Assembly: GCF_016890225.1 (NCBI RefSeq)
Contig: NZ_JAFELM010000026.1
Coordinates: forward strand, 1-44,152
Origin: Bacillus suaedaesalsae
GTDB lineage: Bacteria > Bacillota > Bacilli > Bacillales > SA4
Direction: 5' to 3'
Length of the DNA stretch: 44,152 nt
Shown here one piece after another: positions 14,873 through 24,108 of the stretch. Each line of letters starts with the position of its first letter. Position 1 is the stretch's first letter. The position numbers and the translations under genes were made by a program. The notes under the pieces are model-generated. The model saw only the letters and a program-made list of their open reading frames with translations. It had not been told where the DNA came from and made no database searches.

Positions 14873-16288
14873 TTAATCATGATATGAATACCATTTATAA
14901 AGTTCGGCCGCTTTACTTTCCTCTACATCCACAACACTAAAATGCTTCCCCATTAATTTCGATTGTGTCCAAATAATAATAGATGCTAAGCTTTCAACTT
15001 TTTGAAAATATGACTGTTCATAGCGCAAGGCTTGAACCCGATTTCGTTTCGCAAAAACCGTTTGACGATTAATAAACCTGTATCTAAGCTTTATTTGTTT
15101 TTCTTTTACTAAGAAACCTGCCTCACGATACATCCCATAGCCTACTATCGCTCCAAGTATTATAAGGAAACTTCCAAGTAGTCCCCACGCACCTAAAAAA
15201 TAAATTAGGATGATCGTTATAAGCAACGCTGGAAGGACTGGCTTTATTATGTATTTTTTTCTAGCTCGTACTGGAACAGGAACTACCTTTTCTTCTAAAA
15301 CAAATTCCGGCGTAAACTGCTTCATAAAATCATGAACTATATTTGTTTTAATGATTGGAACTAAAATGGTTGAAAACTCTCCTTTTTCTTCATTTCCACC
15401 ACCTGCAACTTCTACGTATATCGTTGAATAACCTAGCCACTGGCGGATCATATTTTCCTGAATACGAACTGCTTGTATCCGCTTTAAAGGAATGGTGAGT
15501 TCACGCTTTTCTAATAAACCCCTTGAAAGAAATAAATCCTTTCCTCTTTGAGATAACGTAAACTTTCCATATTTCAATGCTGTACTTACGATGGAAACTC
15601 CCCATGATACAGCTACGACCAATAAAATAAATAATCCGACTAGTGTAATGCTTGAAGAAATCAATTTCTCAGCATAATTGTATAGCGCATCAAGGGGCAA
15701 CAATCCATCAAACTGTGAAACAAAGGCAAAAATACCAGCAAACACTACTCCTACACCGCCTGAAGTAGTCGCCATAACAAGAAGTTCTTTATGACTTAAC
15801 TTAAAGTCTCTAGAATATTCACTTTCCACTTCTTCGATTTTCCATTCATTCTTTAATAAACCTTTTAACGTTTCTGCTTCATCTTTCGTTATAGCTGAAA
15901 GCACTACTTCTGCTTCTGTTCCACCACCTGCCGTTTCAACTTGAATCTTAACAAGCCCAAACAACCTTTGTATTACCCCAGAAGTCACATCAATGGTTTG
16001 GATTTTTTCAAGTGGAATAAATCGTTTATTTCTAACAAACACGCCTTGTTCAATTCGCAACTCACCTTCATCAACGACATAGGTAAACCGAAGCCATGTT
16101 ATGATACCGAATATCAGCATTCCGAAAACGAGAATAAATGCCCCCACTACATATATCAAATCAAATACCTTATCTTCTCCTCTACCACCAACAAAGAAGA
16201 ATATAACGAGCGGAAATGCTAATTCTTTCAATGATCGTAAAAATCTCAGCACTGCTGCAACAGGGTGTAGTCTTTTTGGTTTATTCAT
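14873..16288 (-). CDS. ydbT: Membrane protein with bacterial PH domains, YdbT
   Basis: A 471-residue membrane protein with repeated bPH_2 (DUF304) domains: one after the first membrane pair (about 65-145, VVDEGELRIEQGVFVRNKRFIPLEKIQTIDV), a second around 235-315 (FTLSQRGKDLFLSRG, IQAVRIQENMIRQW) and a third near the C-terminus. Hydrophobic segments separate them. With YdbS it forms a conserved pair; in Bacillus such pairs have been linked to resistance to a cyclic bacteriocin, which I state from memory. The start is uncertain between 16294 and 16288; I prefer the second ATG on ribosome-site spacing. It overlaps the ydbS end. Confidence 0.85.
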   Translation of the reverse strand: MNKPKRLHPVAAVLRFLRSLKELAFPLVIFFFVGGRGEDKVFDLIYVVGAFILVFGMLIFGIITWLRFTYVVDEGELRIEQGVFVRNKRFIPLEKIQTIDVTSGVIQRLFGLVKIQVETAGGGTEAEVVLSAITKDEAETLKGLLKNEWKIEEVESEYSRDFKLSHKELLVMATTSGGVGVVFAGIFAFVSQFDGLLPLDALYNYAEKLISSSITLVGLFILLVVAVSWGVSIVSTALKYGKFTLSQRGKDLFLSRGLLEKRELTIPLKRIQAVRIQENMIRQWLGYSTIYVEVAGGGNEEKGEFSTILVPIIKTNIVHDFMKQFTPEFVLEEKVVPVPVRARKKYIIKPVLPALLITIILIYFLGAWGLLGSFLIILGAIVGYGMYREAGFLVKEKQIKLRYRFINRQTVFAKRNRVQALRYEQSYFQKVESLASIIIWTQSKLMGKHFSVVDVEESKAAELYKWYSYHD

Positions 16289-16757
16289 CTTCATCTACCC
16301 TAGCTAAGCTCGAGATACGGTCTCGTAATAAATCTGCTTCCTCTTCATCTAAAGCTGGTATCTCATGCATCGTTGCCGCTGTCGAAATTGTCACAGATTT
16401 CAAACGAAATTTACGAAGAAGAGGTCCTTGCTGGGTATCAACATGCTGAACTCGGACCATAGGAATCAAGGTTCTTTTTACTAAAAATACACCGTGCTGA
16501 ATATCCACTTCCGCTTCATGCACCTCGTACTTCCATTTCTTCCATTGCAACTTTGGATAAATGACGATGTAAAAGATTGATAAAATGATTACTGCTATTA
16601 CAGTCAAAATTCCGATCCATCTCGGAAAGTCAAAAATAATAACAAAACTTAATACAGCAATGGCAAGTAACAATAATATACCCATACTAATACTCCACGA
16701 TATTCTCCATGCCGTTAACGCTCGTTTATTTAACGAATTCGTTGGTTCCTTTCTCAT
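16281..16757 (-). CDS. ydbS: Membrane protein with one bacterial PH domain, YdbS
   Basis: A 158-residue protein: two membrane segments (about 20-40 and 45-68) followed by a single bPH_2 domain (VHEAEVDIQHGVFLVKRTLIPMV to the C-terminus). It shares the domain of YdbT and the two genes overlap by a few bases, so they probably form a membrane complex. AAGGAGAG lies five bases before the ATG. Residues such as VRVQHVDTQQGPL and VTISTAATMHEIP are typical of the family. Confidence 0.85.
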   Translation of the reverse strand: MRKEPTNSLNKRALTAWRISWSISMGILLLLAIAVLSFVIIFDFPRWIGILTVIAVIILSIFYIVIYPKLQWKKWKYEVHEAEVDIQHGVFLVKRTLIPMVRVQHVDTQQGPLLRKFRLKSVTISTAATMHEIPALDEEEADLLRDRISSLARVDEDE

Positions 16758-16819
16758 ATGAACTCTCCTTATCCATTACATTACTTCTACTATATCAGAG
16801 ATTTCATAGTTGGGACATA

Positions 16820-17785
16820 TTACCTAATTTCAATTGTAGAATCATTAATTTTTTTTATACCAGGTTCTTTCGTGATTTCTTCCATCAGTCGAAATAGAGC
16901 ATCATCTTTTTTCTTCGCTTCGATCATACAATCAATATGATCAATAGACCCTTTTATCGTATGAAGGAATTCTAGAAATTGTCTAATGTCAATATAATCG
17001 GCATGAGCGCGGAAGTCCTTCTCGTCCCTTGGCGAACTAATGTGCATCTTTAGCGGAAGTGGGGAGTAATGCCAAGTACCGATCACTCGATTCCATTCAG
17101 ACTCCCATCCTTCCCCTGTATTGTGAGCAAGATGATGATGATAATCAAAAACTAACGGAATTCCTAACTTTTCACATAGATAAAGTGTCTCAGGTAGTGT
17201 AAATGTTACATCATCGTTTTCAAGCATTATCATCTTTTGTATACTTTGTGGGATGAAGGACCAATTGTGAATAAATTGCTCAAGAGCTTTTTCTTTGTCG
17301 TTATACCCTCCACCAACGTGCAATACACATCGGTGTTCACGGTCAACATTCATTCCTTTTAAAAGCGCTTCATGCATACTTAACGTTTTAATTGACGCAT
17401 TTAGAATATCTACATCTGGTGAATTCAAAATAACAAAGTGGTCTGGATGAAAATCAACTCGCATCTGATGCTTGTGAACCCACTCTCCAATTTCTGAAAG
17501 CTTCTCTTTCAATGGCCTCATATATTTCCAATCTGCCACTTCTTCATGATTGGCTAATGGTATTAATTTAGAACTGAATCTAAAGAAGGTAATATCGTGA
17601 CCAATATTGTGTTTTAGTAATCGTAAGCAATTTTCTAAATTAGATTTTGCAATTCTTTCCAACTTACGAATTGCTGCTTCTCGGTCTGCTAACTTCTGAA
17701 ACTGAGCATATGTCATCGTTTGGGATGGAGAGCAATTTTGCAGATGCACACTCATCGCTACATACCCAAGTCTAATAATCGTCAC
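16820..17785 (-). CDS. uvsE: UV damage endonuclease UvsE (UvdE)
   Basis: A 321-residue TIM-barrel endonuclease that nicks DNA 5' to UV photoproducts. Family features: IIRLGYVAMSVHLQN at the N-terminus, FFRFSSKLIPLANH, and metal-binding stretches RVDFHPDHFVILNSP, CVLHVGGGYNDKEKA, MLENDD, VFDYHHHLAHNTG and KMHISSPR. The length matches B. subtilis UvsE (about 320). The start is the GTG at 17785 behind GAGGTG. In B. subtilis this gene lies elsewhere, so here it is inserted between cshA and ydbS. A CATACTA box upstream resembles a forespore -10 but has no matching -35. Confidence 0.93.
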   Translation of the reverse strand: MTIIRLGYVAMSVHLQNCSPSQTMTYAQFQKLADREAAIRKLERIAKSNLENCLRLLKHNIGHDITFFRFSSKLIPLANHEEVADWKYMRPLKEKLSEIGEWVHKHQMRVDFHPDHFVILNSPDVDILNASIKTLSMHEALLKGMNVDREHRCVLHVGGGYNDKEKALEQFIHNWSFIPQSIQKMIMLENDDVTFTLPETLYLCEKLGIPLVFDYHHHLAHNTGEGWESEWNRVIGTWHYSPLPLKMHISSPRDEKDFRAHADYIDIRQFLEFLHTIKGSIDHIDCMIEAKKKDDALFRLMEEITKEPGIKKINDSTIEIR

Positions 17786-17884
17786 CAGACAACACCTCAC
17801 ATTTTTCTGTTAGTATGCCCGGTTTTTAAGGTGGAGTGTAGGAATTCCCTCTTTTCTTAAAGGAAAATTACACTTATTCTCCAA

Positions 17885-17912
17885 ACAAAAAAACGCAGCC
17901 TAAGCTGCGTTT
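17885..17912 (-). terminator. Terminator after cshA
   Basis: On the minus strand AAACGCAGC, a short loop and GCTGCGTTTTTTT; a 9-bp stem with a seven-base T run, beginning eight bases after the cshA stop. Confidence 0.88.
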
Positions 17913-17919
17913 TAATCAA

Positions 17920-19452
17920 TTATTGTTGCTTCGTCCCTACACGACGAGGACGTTTGTTGTTTGATGCTTGTGAAGACGATGAAGATGATGAAGAAGAGCG
18001 ATTTCCTTTATAGCTGCTTCTACGATCACGATCTCTGTTTCCGCCTTCTCTGTTACGTCCACCGTCTCTGCCTCTTTGGCCATCACGGCTGCCGTATCCA
18101 CCTTTACTTTTTGGTTTGCGGTCTCTTACGACTACTGGCGGCTCAGATGTCAACTTAATTGGCGTCTCATCAGGCTCTTTTGTCATTAACTTAAGAGCAG
18201 CAGCAATAATGGAAACTGAATCATGAGATTCTAATAACTCCTCTGCTGTACGCTTATAGAACGAAAGGTTTGGAGCTTCAATTGCGCTCGTTAACTTTTC
18301 AATCACCATTTTTTGTTGGCCTTCAAGTGCTTCATCAAGTGTTGGTGGCTTCATTTTATCGATTTTACGTTTTGTTGTATTTTCGATGTTACGAAGTTGA
18401 CCCATTTCTCTTGAAGAAACGAATAACATTGCAAGTCCATTCTTACCGGCACGACCTGTACGTCCGATACGGTGAACATAGCTTTCTGGATCTTGAGGAA
18501 TATCAAAATTATAAACGTGAGTGACACCAGAAATATCAAGTCCACGTGCCGCAACGTCTGTTGCAACTAGGATATCAATACTGCCTTCTTTAAATTGACG
18601 TAATACACTCATACGTTTTGCTTGAGTCATGTCACCATGAATACCTTCAGCTGCATAACCACGAGTATTTAATGCTTCAGATAACTCATCTACTCTTCGC
18701 TTTGTACGACCGAAAATAATCGCAAGCTCCGGAGATTGAATATCAAGTAAGCGAGTTAACACGTCAAACTTTTGTTTCTCATGTACTTCAACAAAGAATT
18801 GTTGAATATTTGGTACCGTTACTTCCTTCGACTTAACTTTAACGATTTGTGGGTTTTTCATGAAACGTTCTGCAATTTTTTGAATTGGTCCAGGCATTGT
18901 GGCTGAGAACAGTAACGTTTGGTGATCTCCTGGAACTTCAGATAAAATTGCTTCAATGTCCTCGATGAATCCCATATTTAACATTTCATCTGCTTCATCC
19001 AATACTACTGTTTGGATATTAGAAAGCTTCATTGTTTTGCGGTTAATATGGTCAATTAGACGACCTGGTGTACCAACAATAATGTGTGGTGGTTTCGTTT
19101 TAAGCGAGCGAATTTGGCGACTAATGTCTTGCCCACCATAGATTGGAAGAACACGTACCCGTTTAGAAGAACCAACTTTATAAAGTTCTTCTGATACTTG
19201 GATTGCAAGTTCTCTCGTTGGTGCAATAACAATACCTTGAATTTTGTCTTGGCTCACATCAATTTTTTGAATTAAAGGGATACCAAACGCAGCAGTTTTA
19301 CCTGTACCCGTTTGTGCTTGGCCAATAACATCATTGCCCTCTAAAGCAAGTGGAATTGTCTGTGCTTGAATTGGAGTTGCCTCTTCAAACCCCATTTTAC
19401 TAATTGCGTTCATTAAATCCTGATTGATACCTAAATCTTGAAATTTACTCAA
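17920..19452 (-). CDS. cshA: DEAD-box RNA helicase CshA
   Basis: A 510-residue DEAD-box helicase. Motifs in order: Q motif ([13 protein letters not shown], near 20-32), motif I (AQTGTGKT), PTRELA, motif II (VLDEADEML), motif III (FSATMP), then DVAARGLDI and [10 protein letters not shown]. The C-terminal tail is basic and Arg/Gly-rich ([20 protein letters not shown]) with a poly-serine run, typical of CshA, which takes part in RNA decay, cold adaptation and ribosome assembly. The start is the TTG at 19452, eight bases after AAAGGAGA; the ATG at 19473 precedes that site. A long leader with a terminator-like hairpin precedes it. Confidence 0.95.
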   Translation of the reverse strand: MSKFQDLGINQDLMNAISKMGFEEATPIQAQTIPLALEGNDVIGQAQTGTGKTAAFGIPLIQKIDVSQDKIQGIVIAPTRELAIQVSEELYKVGSSKRVRVLPIYGGQDISRQIRSLKTKPPHIIVGTPGRLIDHINRKTMKLSNIQTVVLDEADEMLNMGFIEDIEAILSEVPGDHQTLLFSATMPGPIQKIAERFMKNPQIVKVKSKEVTVPNIQQFFVEVHEKQKFDVLTRLLDIQSPELAIIFGRTKRRVDELSEALNTRGYAAEGIHGDMTQAKRMSVLRQFKEGSIDILVATDVAARGLDISGVTHVYNFDIPQDPESYVHRIGRTGRAGKNGLAMLFVSSREMGQLRNIENTTKRKIDKMKPPTLDEALEGQQKMVIEKLTSAIEAPNLSFYKRTAEELLESHDSVSIIAAALKLMTKEPDETPIKLTSEPPVVVRDRKPKSKGGYGSRDGQRGRDGGRNREGGNRDRDRRSSYKGNRSSSSSSSSSQASNNKRPRRVGTKQQ

Positions 19453-19586
19453 ATAACATTTCTCCTTTATCATTCATTACGTGTTTAATTTCAATAAATG
19501 GAAATAGACTCTTCACAAGTTCCGTTTATTATAAAATTCCATTTTAAAGTAATACTAATTCACATATATTTTTAACCTATATAAAG

Positions 19587-19611
19587 AAAAGCATTCCCCA
19601 ACTCGGAATGC
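19587..19611 (-). promoter_or_regulatory. Terminator-like hairpin in the cshA leader
   Basis: On the minus strand GCATTCC (19605-19611), seven-base loop, GGAATGC (19591-19597), then TTTTCTTT. It lies downstream of the cshA promoter and about 140 bases before the start codon, so it could act as an attenuator or a stabilising 5' structure. Confidence 0.5.
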
Positions 19612-19652
19612 AGGAAGTTGTAAAAAGTGGTATTTTCCAAACACTAATCTTC

Positions 19653-19681
19653 ATCATACCATTATAAATCGTATAACACAA
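19653..19681 (-). promoter_or_regulatory. SigA promoter of cshA
   Basis: On the minus strand TTGTGT (19676-19681), a 17-base spacer and TATGAT (19653-19658). It implies an untranslated leader of nearly 195 bases before the cshA TTG. Confidence 0.65.
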
Positions 19682-19760
19682 CCAAACTAACTATTTATCC
19701 TTCATATTGTGTATGTTAGAATGTAAACCATATTGTTAATAACTATTAGTAGGTGAGCGC

Positions 19761-20633
19761 ATGGGTATTAAAATTATTACAGATAGCAGTTCAGATTTAC
19801 CTAAAGACATTCAAGAAAAATATGGAATTGAAATTGTACCACTAAATATACAGTTTGGAGATCAGCATTTTAAAGCAGGTGTTGATTTAGACAATGACAA
19901 TTTTTATAAAATGATGAGAGAAACCGATGAATTACCTAAATCAGCCTGTCCTTCTCCTTATGATTTTTTTGAGAGATTTAAACGTGTTCCAGGAGAAGAC
20001 GAAATCCTTGTCATCACCCTTTCAAAAGGATTAAGTGGTACATTTGAAAGTGCTGTATTAGGAGCAGAAATGCTGTTAGAGGAACAACCAGATCGAAGAA
20101 TTAAAGTAATCAACTCAAGTACTGGTTCACCTGGATTACTACTATTAGTGGTAGAAGCAGCTGAAATGATTGAAGCTGGAAAAAGTTTTGATGAAGTTGT
20201 CCTTATGACTGAAGAATCAGTTTCTAAAGTGAATACATTTATTTTATTAGATACTCTTGAAAACGTAATAAAAGGTGGTCGTTTAGACCGTTTTAAAGGT
20301 GCTATCGCTAATGTCCTAAACATAAAAATTTCCTTACGCGTCGATGTAGAAGGAAAAATTGAGGTGTTTGAAAAGGTTAGAGGCGAGAAAAAGGCTCTTA
20401 ATCGTTTTCTTGATTCGATTGGAGAGTTTTCAAAGGACTTTGAAAATAAAATTGTTTCTCTTTCTCACAGTAATTGTGAAGAAAAGGGGAAAAAGGTACT
20501 TGCTGAAATTATGAGCAGATACCCGTTCAAACAAGGTATACTTACGGAAATGGGTCCTTTGATTGGTACATACGCTGGCGAAGGTGGACTAGTTGTTTCT
20601 TTCAAAGGAATTAGTCGTAATCAAAAAATTTAA
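19761..20633 (+). CDS. DegV family fatty-acid-binding protein
   Basis: A 290-residue DegV-fold protein. The N-terminal IITDSSSDLP and the mid-protein LSKGLSGTFESA motifs bind the fatty acid carboxylate in this family; KVNTFILLDTLENVIKGGRL is also characteristic. DegV/FakB proteins present exogenous fatty acids to the kinase FakA for phosphorylation; which fatty acid this copy binds cannot be told. AGGTGAG lies four bases before the ATG. It is a plus-strand single gene, divergent from cshA and convergent with the hydrolase gene. Confidence 0.9.
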   Translation: MGIKIITDSSSDLPKDIQEKYGIEIVPLNIQFGDQHFKAGVDLDNDNFYKMMRETDELPKSACPSPYDFFERFKRVPGEDEILVITLSKGLSGTFESAVLGAEMLLEEQPDRRIKVINSSTGSPGLLLLVVEAAEMIEAGKSFDEVVLMTEESVSKVNTFILLDTLENVIKGGRLDRFKGAIANVLNIKISLRVDVEGKIEVFEKVRGEKKALNRFLDSIGEFSKDFENKIVSLSHSNCEEKGKKVLAEIMSRYPFKQGILTEMGPLIGTYAGEGGLVVSFKGISRNQKI

Positions 20634-20659
20634 GCTCCTGCTTTAGCAGGAGCTTTTTT
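20634..20659 (+). terminator. Bidirectional terminator between degV-like gene and hydrolase
   Basis: GCTCCTGC (20634-20641), loop TTTA, GCAGGAGC (20646-20653), TTTTTT. It directly follows the TAA of the DegV gene; the hydrolase stop codon (20643-20645, minus) is inside the hairpin. Confidence 0.9.
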
Positions 20660-21347
20660 CTTTTATATTTAGAAATTGTGAAATTTCTTCTTCAAGTTGT
20701 TCATAATCTGGTCCGTGACATACGTGGTGGTGTGAAGATGCTAAAAAAACTAACTTCTTTTCTTCTGAACAGATAGTTTCAAATAAGTAATGAGCACTTG
20801 TTACCGGGACAATGCCATCACATACACCTTGCACAATAAGTGTTGGGATTTCCACGTGCCGTAGTTGTGGCTTTATATATCTAACAAGCTTACGGAATTC
20901 CCTTGTTGCAGAGAGTGGTGTGGCCACAATCTTGCGACGATATCGTTGAAATAAGACATTATCCTGGATATGTCCTCTTAATCCATCTTTTATGATGTCC
21001 CGAATATCAAGTGCAAGCTGCTTAATATTAATATATTGAGCGGCTGCACTTAATAAAACTAGCTTATCTACTCGATATTTCGTTGCTAAATAAGAGGCTA
21101 GCAGCCCTCCCATCGAAAAGCCTATGACATACACTGTTTCACATTCTTTTGTTAATGTTTCCATCGACTTTTCTACAAAGGAAATCCATTCCATATAACT
21201 TACTTTTTCAAGCGTCGCCTCTTCTCCATGGCCAGGTAAAGTAGGAGAGACGATGTTCCAGTTTGTATTCTCTTTTAAATACTCTACAATCGGCTCTACC
21301 TCATAAGGAGAACCTGTAAAACCGTGAATACAAAGACAACCAATCAC
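20643..21347 (-). CDS. Alpha/beta hydrolase, carboxylesterase (Est30-like)
   Basis: A 234-residue single-domain serine hydrolase. IHGFTGSPYE provides the oxyanion loop, the nucleophile elbow GFSMGG holds Ser78, the acid is Asp177 (GVCDGIVP) and the base is one of His206-208 (SSHHHV). The size fits the Est30/YvaK carboxylesterase and monoacylglycerol lipase group. GTG start with AAGGTGAT five bases upstream. It lies 29 bases after murF and is probably co-transcribed with it; there is no obvious functional link to cell wall synthesis. Confidence 0.88.
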   Translation of the reverse strand: MIGCLCIHGFTGSPYEVEPIVEYLKENTNWNIVSPTLPGHGEEATLEKVSYMEWISFVEKSMETLTKECETVYVIGFSMGGLLASYLATKYRVDKLVLLSAAAQYINIKQLALDIRDIIKDGLRGHIQDNVLFQRYRRKIVATPLSATREFRKLVRYIKPQLRHVEIPTLIVQGVCDGIVPVTSAHYLFETICSEEKKLVFLASSHHHVCHGPDYEQLEEEISQFLNIKEKSSC

Positions 21348-21376
21348 GTTAAATCACCTTACCTTCAAAGGATTAA

Positions 21377-22747
21377 CTATTCCTTTAAACCTGTCACTAC
21401 TTCCTCTAGCTTCATTCCTCGCGAAGCCTTTACTAATACAACATCTTGATTTTTCAGTTGTGCTGAAAGGTGGCTTATCAAATCTGCTTTATCTAAGAAT
21501 GAATGTACGTTTTCTTCCGAGAAGTTATGCTTAGCTCCTTCCGCAATCCATGTACCACGTTCACCAAATGTATATACTAATTCCACTTTAGTAGGATCAA
21601 TTGCTGCTCCTGTATCTTTATGGAATTGCTCCTCTAAATCTCCAAGTTCTAGCATATCTCCAAGCACAAGGATTCTTCTATTATAGCCTTCTAGCTCTTG
21701 AATTAGCTGAATGGCTGCTTTCATAGAAGTAGGACTTGCATTATACGCATCATTTATGACTGTCGAACCATTCTTTCCAGGTATTATTTCAGATCTCATT
21801 TGGGTGATTTTTAGTTGTGATAATCCTTTTATCATGTCATCCCATGACAAATTAAACAATTGCCCTACTGCAATTGCGGCTAATGCATTGTATACATTAT
21901 GTCGGCCAAGTACTGGAATAAAAATTTCCTTAGACCCTTTATTTGTTGTAAAGGATGTACCGTTTTTCTCTTGTTTAACAAGTACAGGGTAGTATTCATT
22001 TACTTCATCTTGACCAAATGGTACTAATTTCACATTTGTGTAGCGATGAATTCGATCTTGTAATAACGGCTCGTCTCCGACGTAAACAAGTGTTCCGTTA
22101 TCCTTTAATCCAGCGGTAATCTCTAGCTTTGCCTCAGCAATTTCATCACGAGAACCTAAGTCTTGTAAGTGTGCCTCACCAATGTTCGTGATGATCGCAA
22201 CATCTGGCTTTGAGAGTTTTGAAAGTAGTTCAATCTCGCCACGACTGCTCATCCCCATTTCCAGAACGAGTACATCAGTATCTTCTGCCGTTCGTAAAAT
22301 TGTTAACGGAAGTCCCAAATGATTATTATAGTTCCCTTCTGTTTTTTGAACTGCAAAGACCGTTGATAATACAGCATACACCATATCCTTCGTCGAAGTT
22401 TTTCCGTTACTTCCCGTCACACCGACAATTTTTATATCCAGCTCATCACGATATGATTCCGAAAGTTGTTGCAGTGCTTCTAACGTATCGTCTACAAATA
22501 TTAGTGGTACATCTTTCGGGTAGTTTGGCTCATTTTTATTCCATAATGCAGCGACTGCACCTTTTTCAATCGCACCCTTTACGAAATCGTGTCCATTGAA
22601 ACGTTCGCCTTTTATCGGAATAAATAACTTGCCTGTTAACTCATCCTTATCGTTGATTGAAACACCATGAATCGTTAGAGTAGCTTCTCCTCCCAATTCT
22701 GCATTTCGTATCATCTTTTGGATTTGTTCTAACGTTCTTATAATCAT
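21377..22747 (-). CDS. murF: UDP-MurNAc-tripeptide:D-Ala-D-Ala ligase MurF
   Basis: A 456-residue Mur ligase that adds D-alanyl-D-alanine to the UDP-MurNAc-tripeptide, the last cytoplasmic step of the peptide stem. The ATP-binding GVTGSNGKTSTK is at residues 109-120; EMGMSSRGEIELL and VINDAYNASPTSMKAA are the central and C-terminal family motifs. It uses the product of Ddl, encoded just upstream, made from D-Ala supplied by Alr. AAAGGAGTGG precedes the ATG. A hairpin between ddl and murF may reduce read-through. Confidence 0.96.
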   Translation of the reverse strand: MIIRTLEQIQKMIRNAELGGEATLTIHGVSINDKDELTGKLFIPIKGERFNGHDFVKGAIEKGAVAALWNKNEPNYPKDVPLIFVDDTLEALQQLSESYRDELDIKIVGVTGSNGKTSTKDMVYAVLSTVFAVQKTEGNYNNHLGLPLTILRTAEDTDVLVLEMGMSSRGEIELLSKLSKPDVAIITNIGEAHLQDLGSRDEIAEAKLEITAGLKDNGTLVYVGDEPLLQDRIHRYTNVKLVPFGQDEVNEYYPVLVKQEKNGTSFTTNKGSKEIFIPVLGRHNVYNALAAIAVGQLFNLSWDDMIKGLSQLKITQMRSEIIPGKNGSTVINDAYNASPTSMKAAIQLIQELEGYNRRILVLGDMLELGDLEEQFHKDTGAAIDPTKVELVYTFGERGTWIAEGAKHNFSEENVHSFLDKADLISHLSAQLKNQDVVLVKASRGMKLEEVVTGLKE

Positions 22748-22830
22748 GAATGCCCACTCCTTTCCTGTCTTCTTTTGCTAGTGCCAATGTTAATTTCATG
22801 AGGCATTGCTGAAGTCTTTCTTATTAGTCT

Positions 22831-22862
22831 AAAGAAAAGAACACCATTTTTTCAAATGGTGT
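22831..22862 (-). terminator. Hairpin/terminator between ddl and murF
   Basis: On the minus strand ACACCATTT, a four-base loop and AAATGGTGT, then TCTTTTCTTT. It starts ten bases after the ddl stop. The T tract is interrupted, so it may only attenuate transcription into murF, for which I see no strong promoter of its own. Confidence 0.65.
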
Positions 22863-22871
22863 ATAAAGTAA

Positions 22872-23957
22872 TTAGAATGTATGTTTAATATGCTGCTTTT
22901 CTTCGTGTCTTTCAAGAGCTAGGTTCACTAATCGCTCAATTAATTCCGGATAGGAAACACCTGTGTTTTGCCACATTAATGGAAACATGCTAAATGGAGT
23001 AAATCCTGGCATTGTATTTACTTCATTGATTAAAAACTCGCCTTCTCTCGTTAAGAAGAAGTCGGCTCTTACAAGGCCAGCACCATCAATTGCTTTAAAC
23101 GATTTAACAGCTAGTGTTTTTAACTCCTCGTATTGCTCCTCTGTAAGATCGGCAGGAATGATTAACTCGGTATCACCATCTTCGTATTTAGCTTTATAAT
23201 CATAGAAGTCTTTTTTAGGGGCAATTTCCCCTGCTACTGAACATTCTGGCTCATCGTTGCCAAGAATTCCAATTTCAATTTCTCTTCCGATGATACCTTC
23301 TTCAACAATTACTTTTCGATCGAACTGGAAGGCTTCGTGACAAGCCACTTCTAGTTCTTCTCGATTTTTACACTTACTAATTCCAACACTTGACCCTAGG
23401 TTTGCTGGTTTTACAAAGCATGGGTAACCTAAGTTCTCTTCAATTTCGTTAGTTAAGCTTTCTTTATTTTTCTCCCATTCCTTGCGAATGAAAGAAACAT
23501 ATTTTGCTTGCTTTAATCCCGCTTGAGCAAACAAGTTTTTCATGATCACTTTATCCATACCTGCTGCTGATGAAAGAACTGTGTTCCCTACATAAGGAAT
23601 GTTCATCAGTTCTAATAATCCTTGTACGGTTCCATCTTCTCCGTTCGGTCCATGTAACAATGGGAAAATGACATCAATAGCCCCATTGTTTTGCGATACC
23701 TGTGCCGGGAATAACTCTTGATTTAATGACACGGGAGAGATGACTTGGTCATTTGTTCCAAGTTGAAGTGCCTTCACGTCTGTGGCAGGTGCTTGAAGCT
23801 CAGCTCCACGAATCCACTCACCTTTATCTGTAATGTAAATAGGATGCACTTCAAACTTCGTTAAATCTAGTGCTTTTGTTACAGCAAGTGCAGTTTGCAG
23901 TGATACTTTATGTTCAGCCGATTTCCCACCATATAAAAGGCCTAATTTAATTTTCAT
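22872..23957 (-). CDS. ddl: D-alanine--D-alanine ligase
   Basis: A 361-residue ATP-grasp ligase joining two D-alanines. Visible features: [14 protein letters not shown] at the N-terminus, [36 protein letters not shown] for ATP binding, the omega-loop [14 protein letters not shown] with the tyrosine characteristic of D-Ala-D-Ala (not D-Ala-D-Lac) ligases, and [18 protein letters not shown] at the metal site. It starts a ddl-murF unit. AGGGGGAAC precedes the ATG by five bases. An ATTATA element (24050-24055, minus-strand TATAAT) about 90 bases upstream may be the -10 of its promoter. Confidence 0.96.
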   Translation of the reverse strand: MKIKLGLLYGGKSAEHKVSLQTALAVTKALDLTKFEVHPIYITDKGEWIRGAELQAPATDVKALQLGTNDQVISPVSLNQELFPAQVSQNNGAIDVIFPLLHGPNGEDGTVQGLLELMNIPYVGNTVLSSAAGMDKVIMKNLFAQAGLKQAKYVSFIRKEWEKNKESLTNEIEENLGYPCFVKPANLGSSVGISKCKNREELEVACHEAFQFDRKVIVEEGIIGREIEIGILGNDEPECSVAGEIAPKKDFYDYKAKYEDGDTELIIPADLTEEQYEELKTLAVKSFKAIDGAGLVRADFFLTREGEFLINEVNTMPGFTPFSMFPLMWQNTGVSYPELIERLVNLALERHEEKQHIKHTF

Positions 23958-24108
23958 GGTTGTTCCCCCTCGCTAGATGATGCGAAGTCCTATTTTCTAA
24001 AGCATTTGTATAGAACAGTCACATTCAATTACCTTTAATTTACCCTAACATTATACATCAGTATGTTAAAAATATATATGATTCTTACTGCTCGTTTCAA
24101 TACATACT

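Noticed and set aside
17786-17919. Forespore (SigG/SigF) promoter for uvsE
   Set aside because: A CATACTA -10-like box exists, but no GHATR-type -35 is found 17-18 bases upstream.
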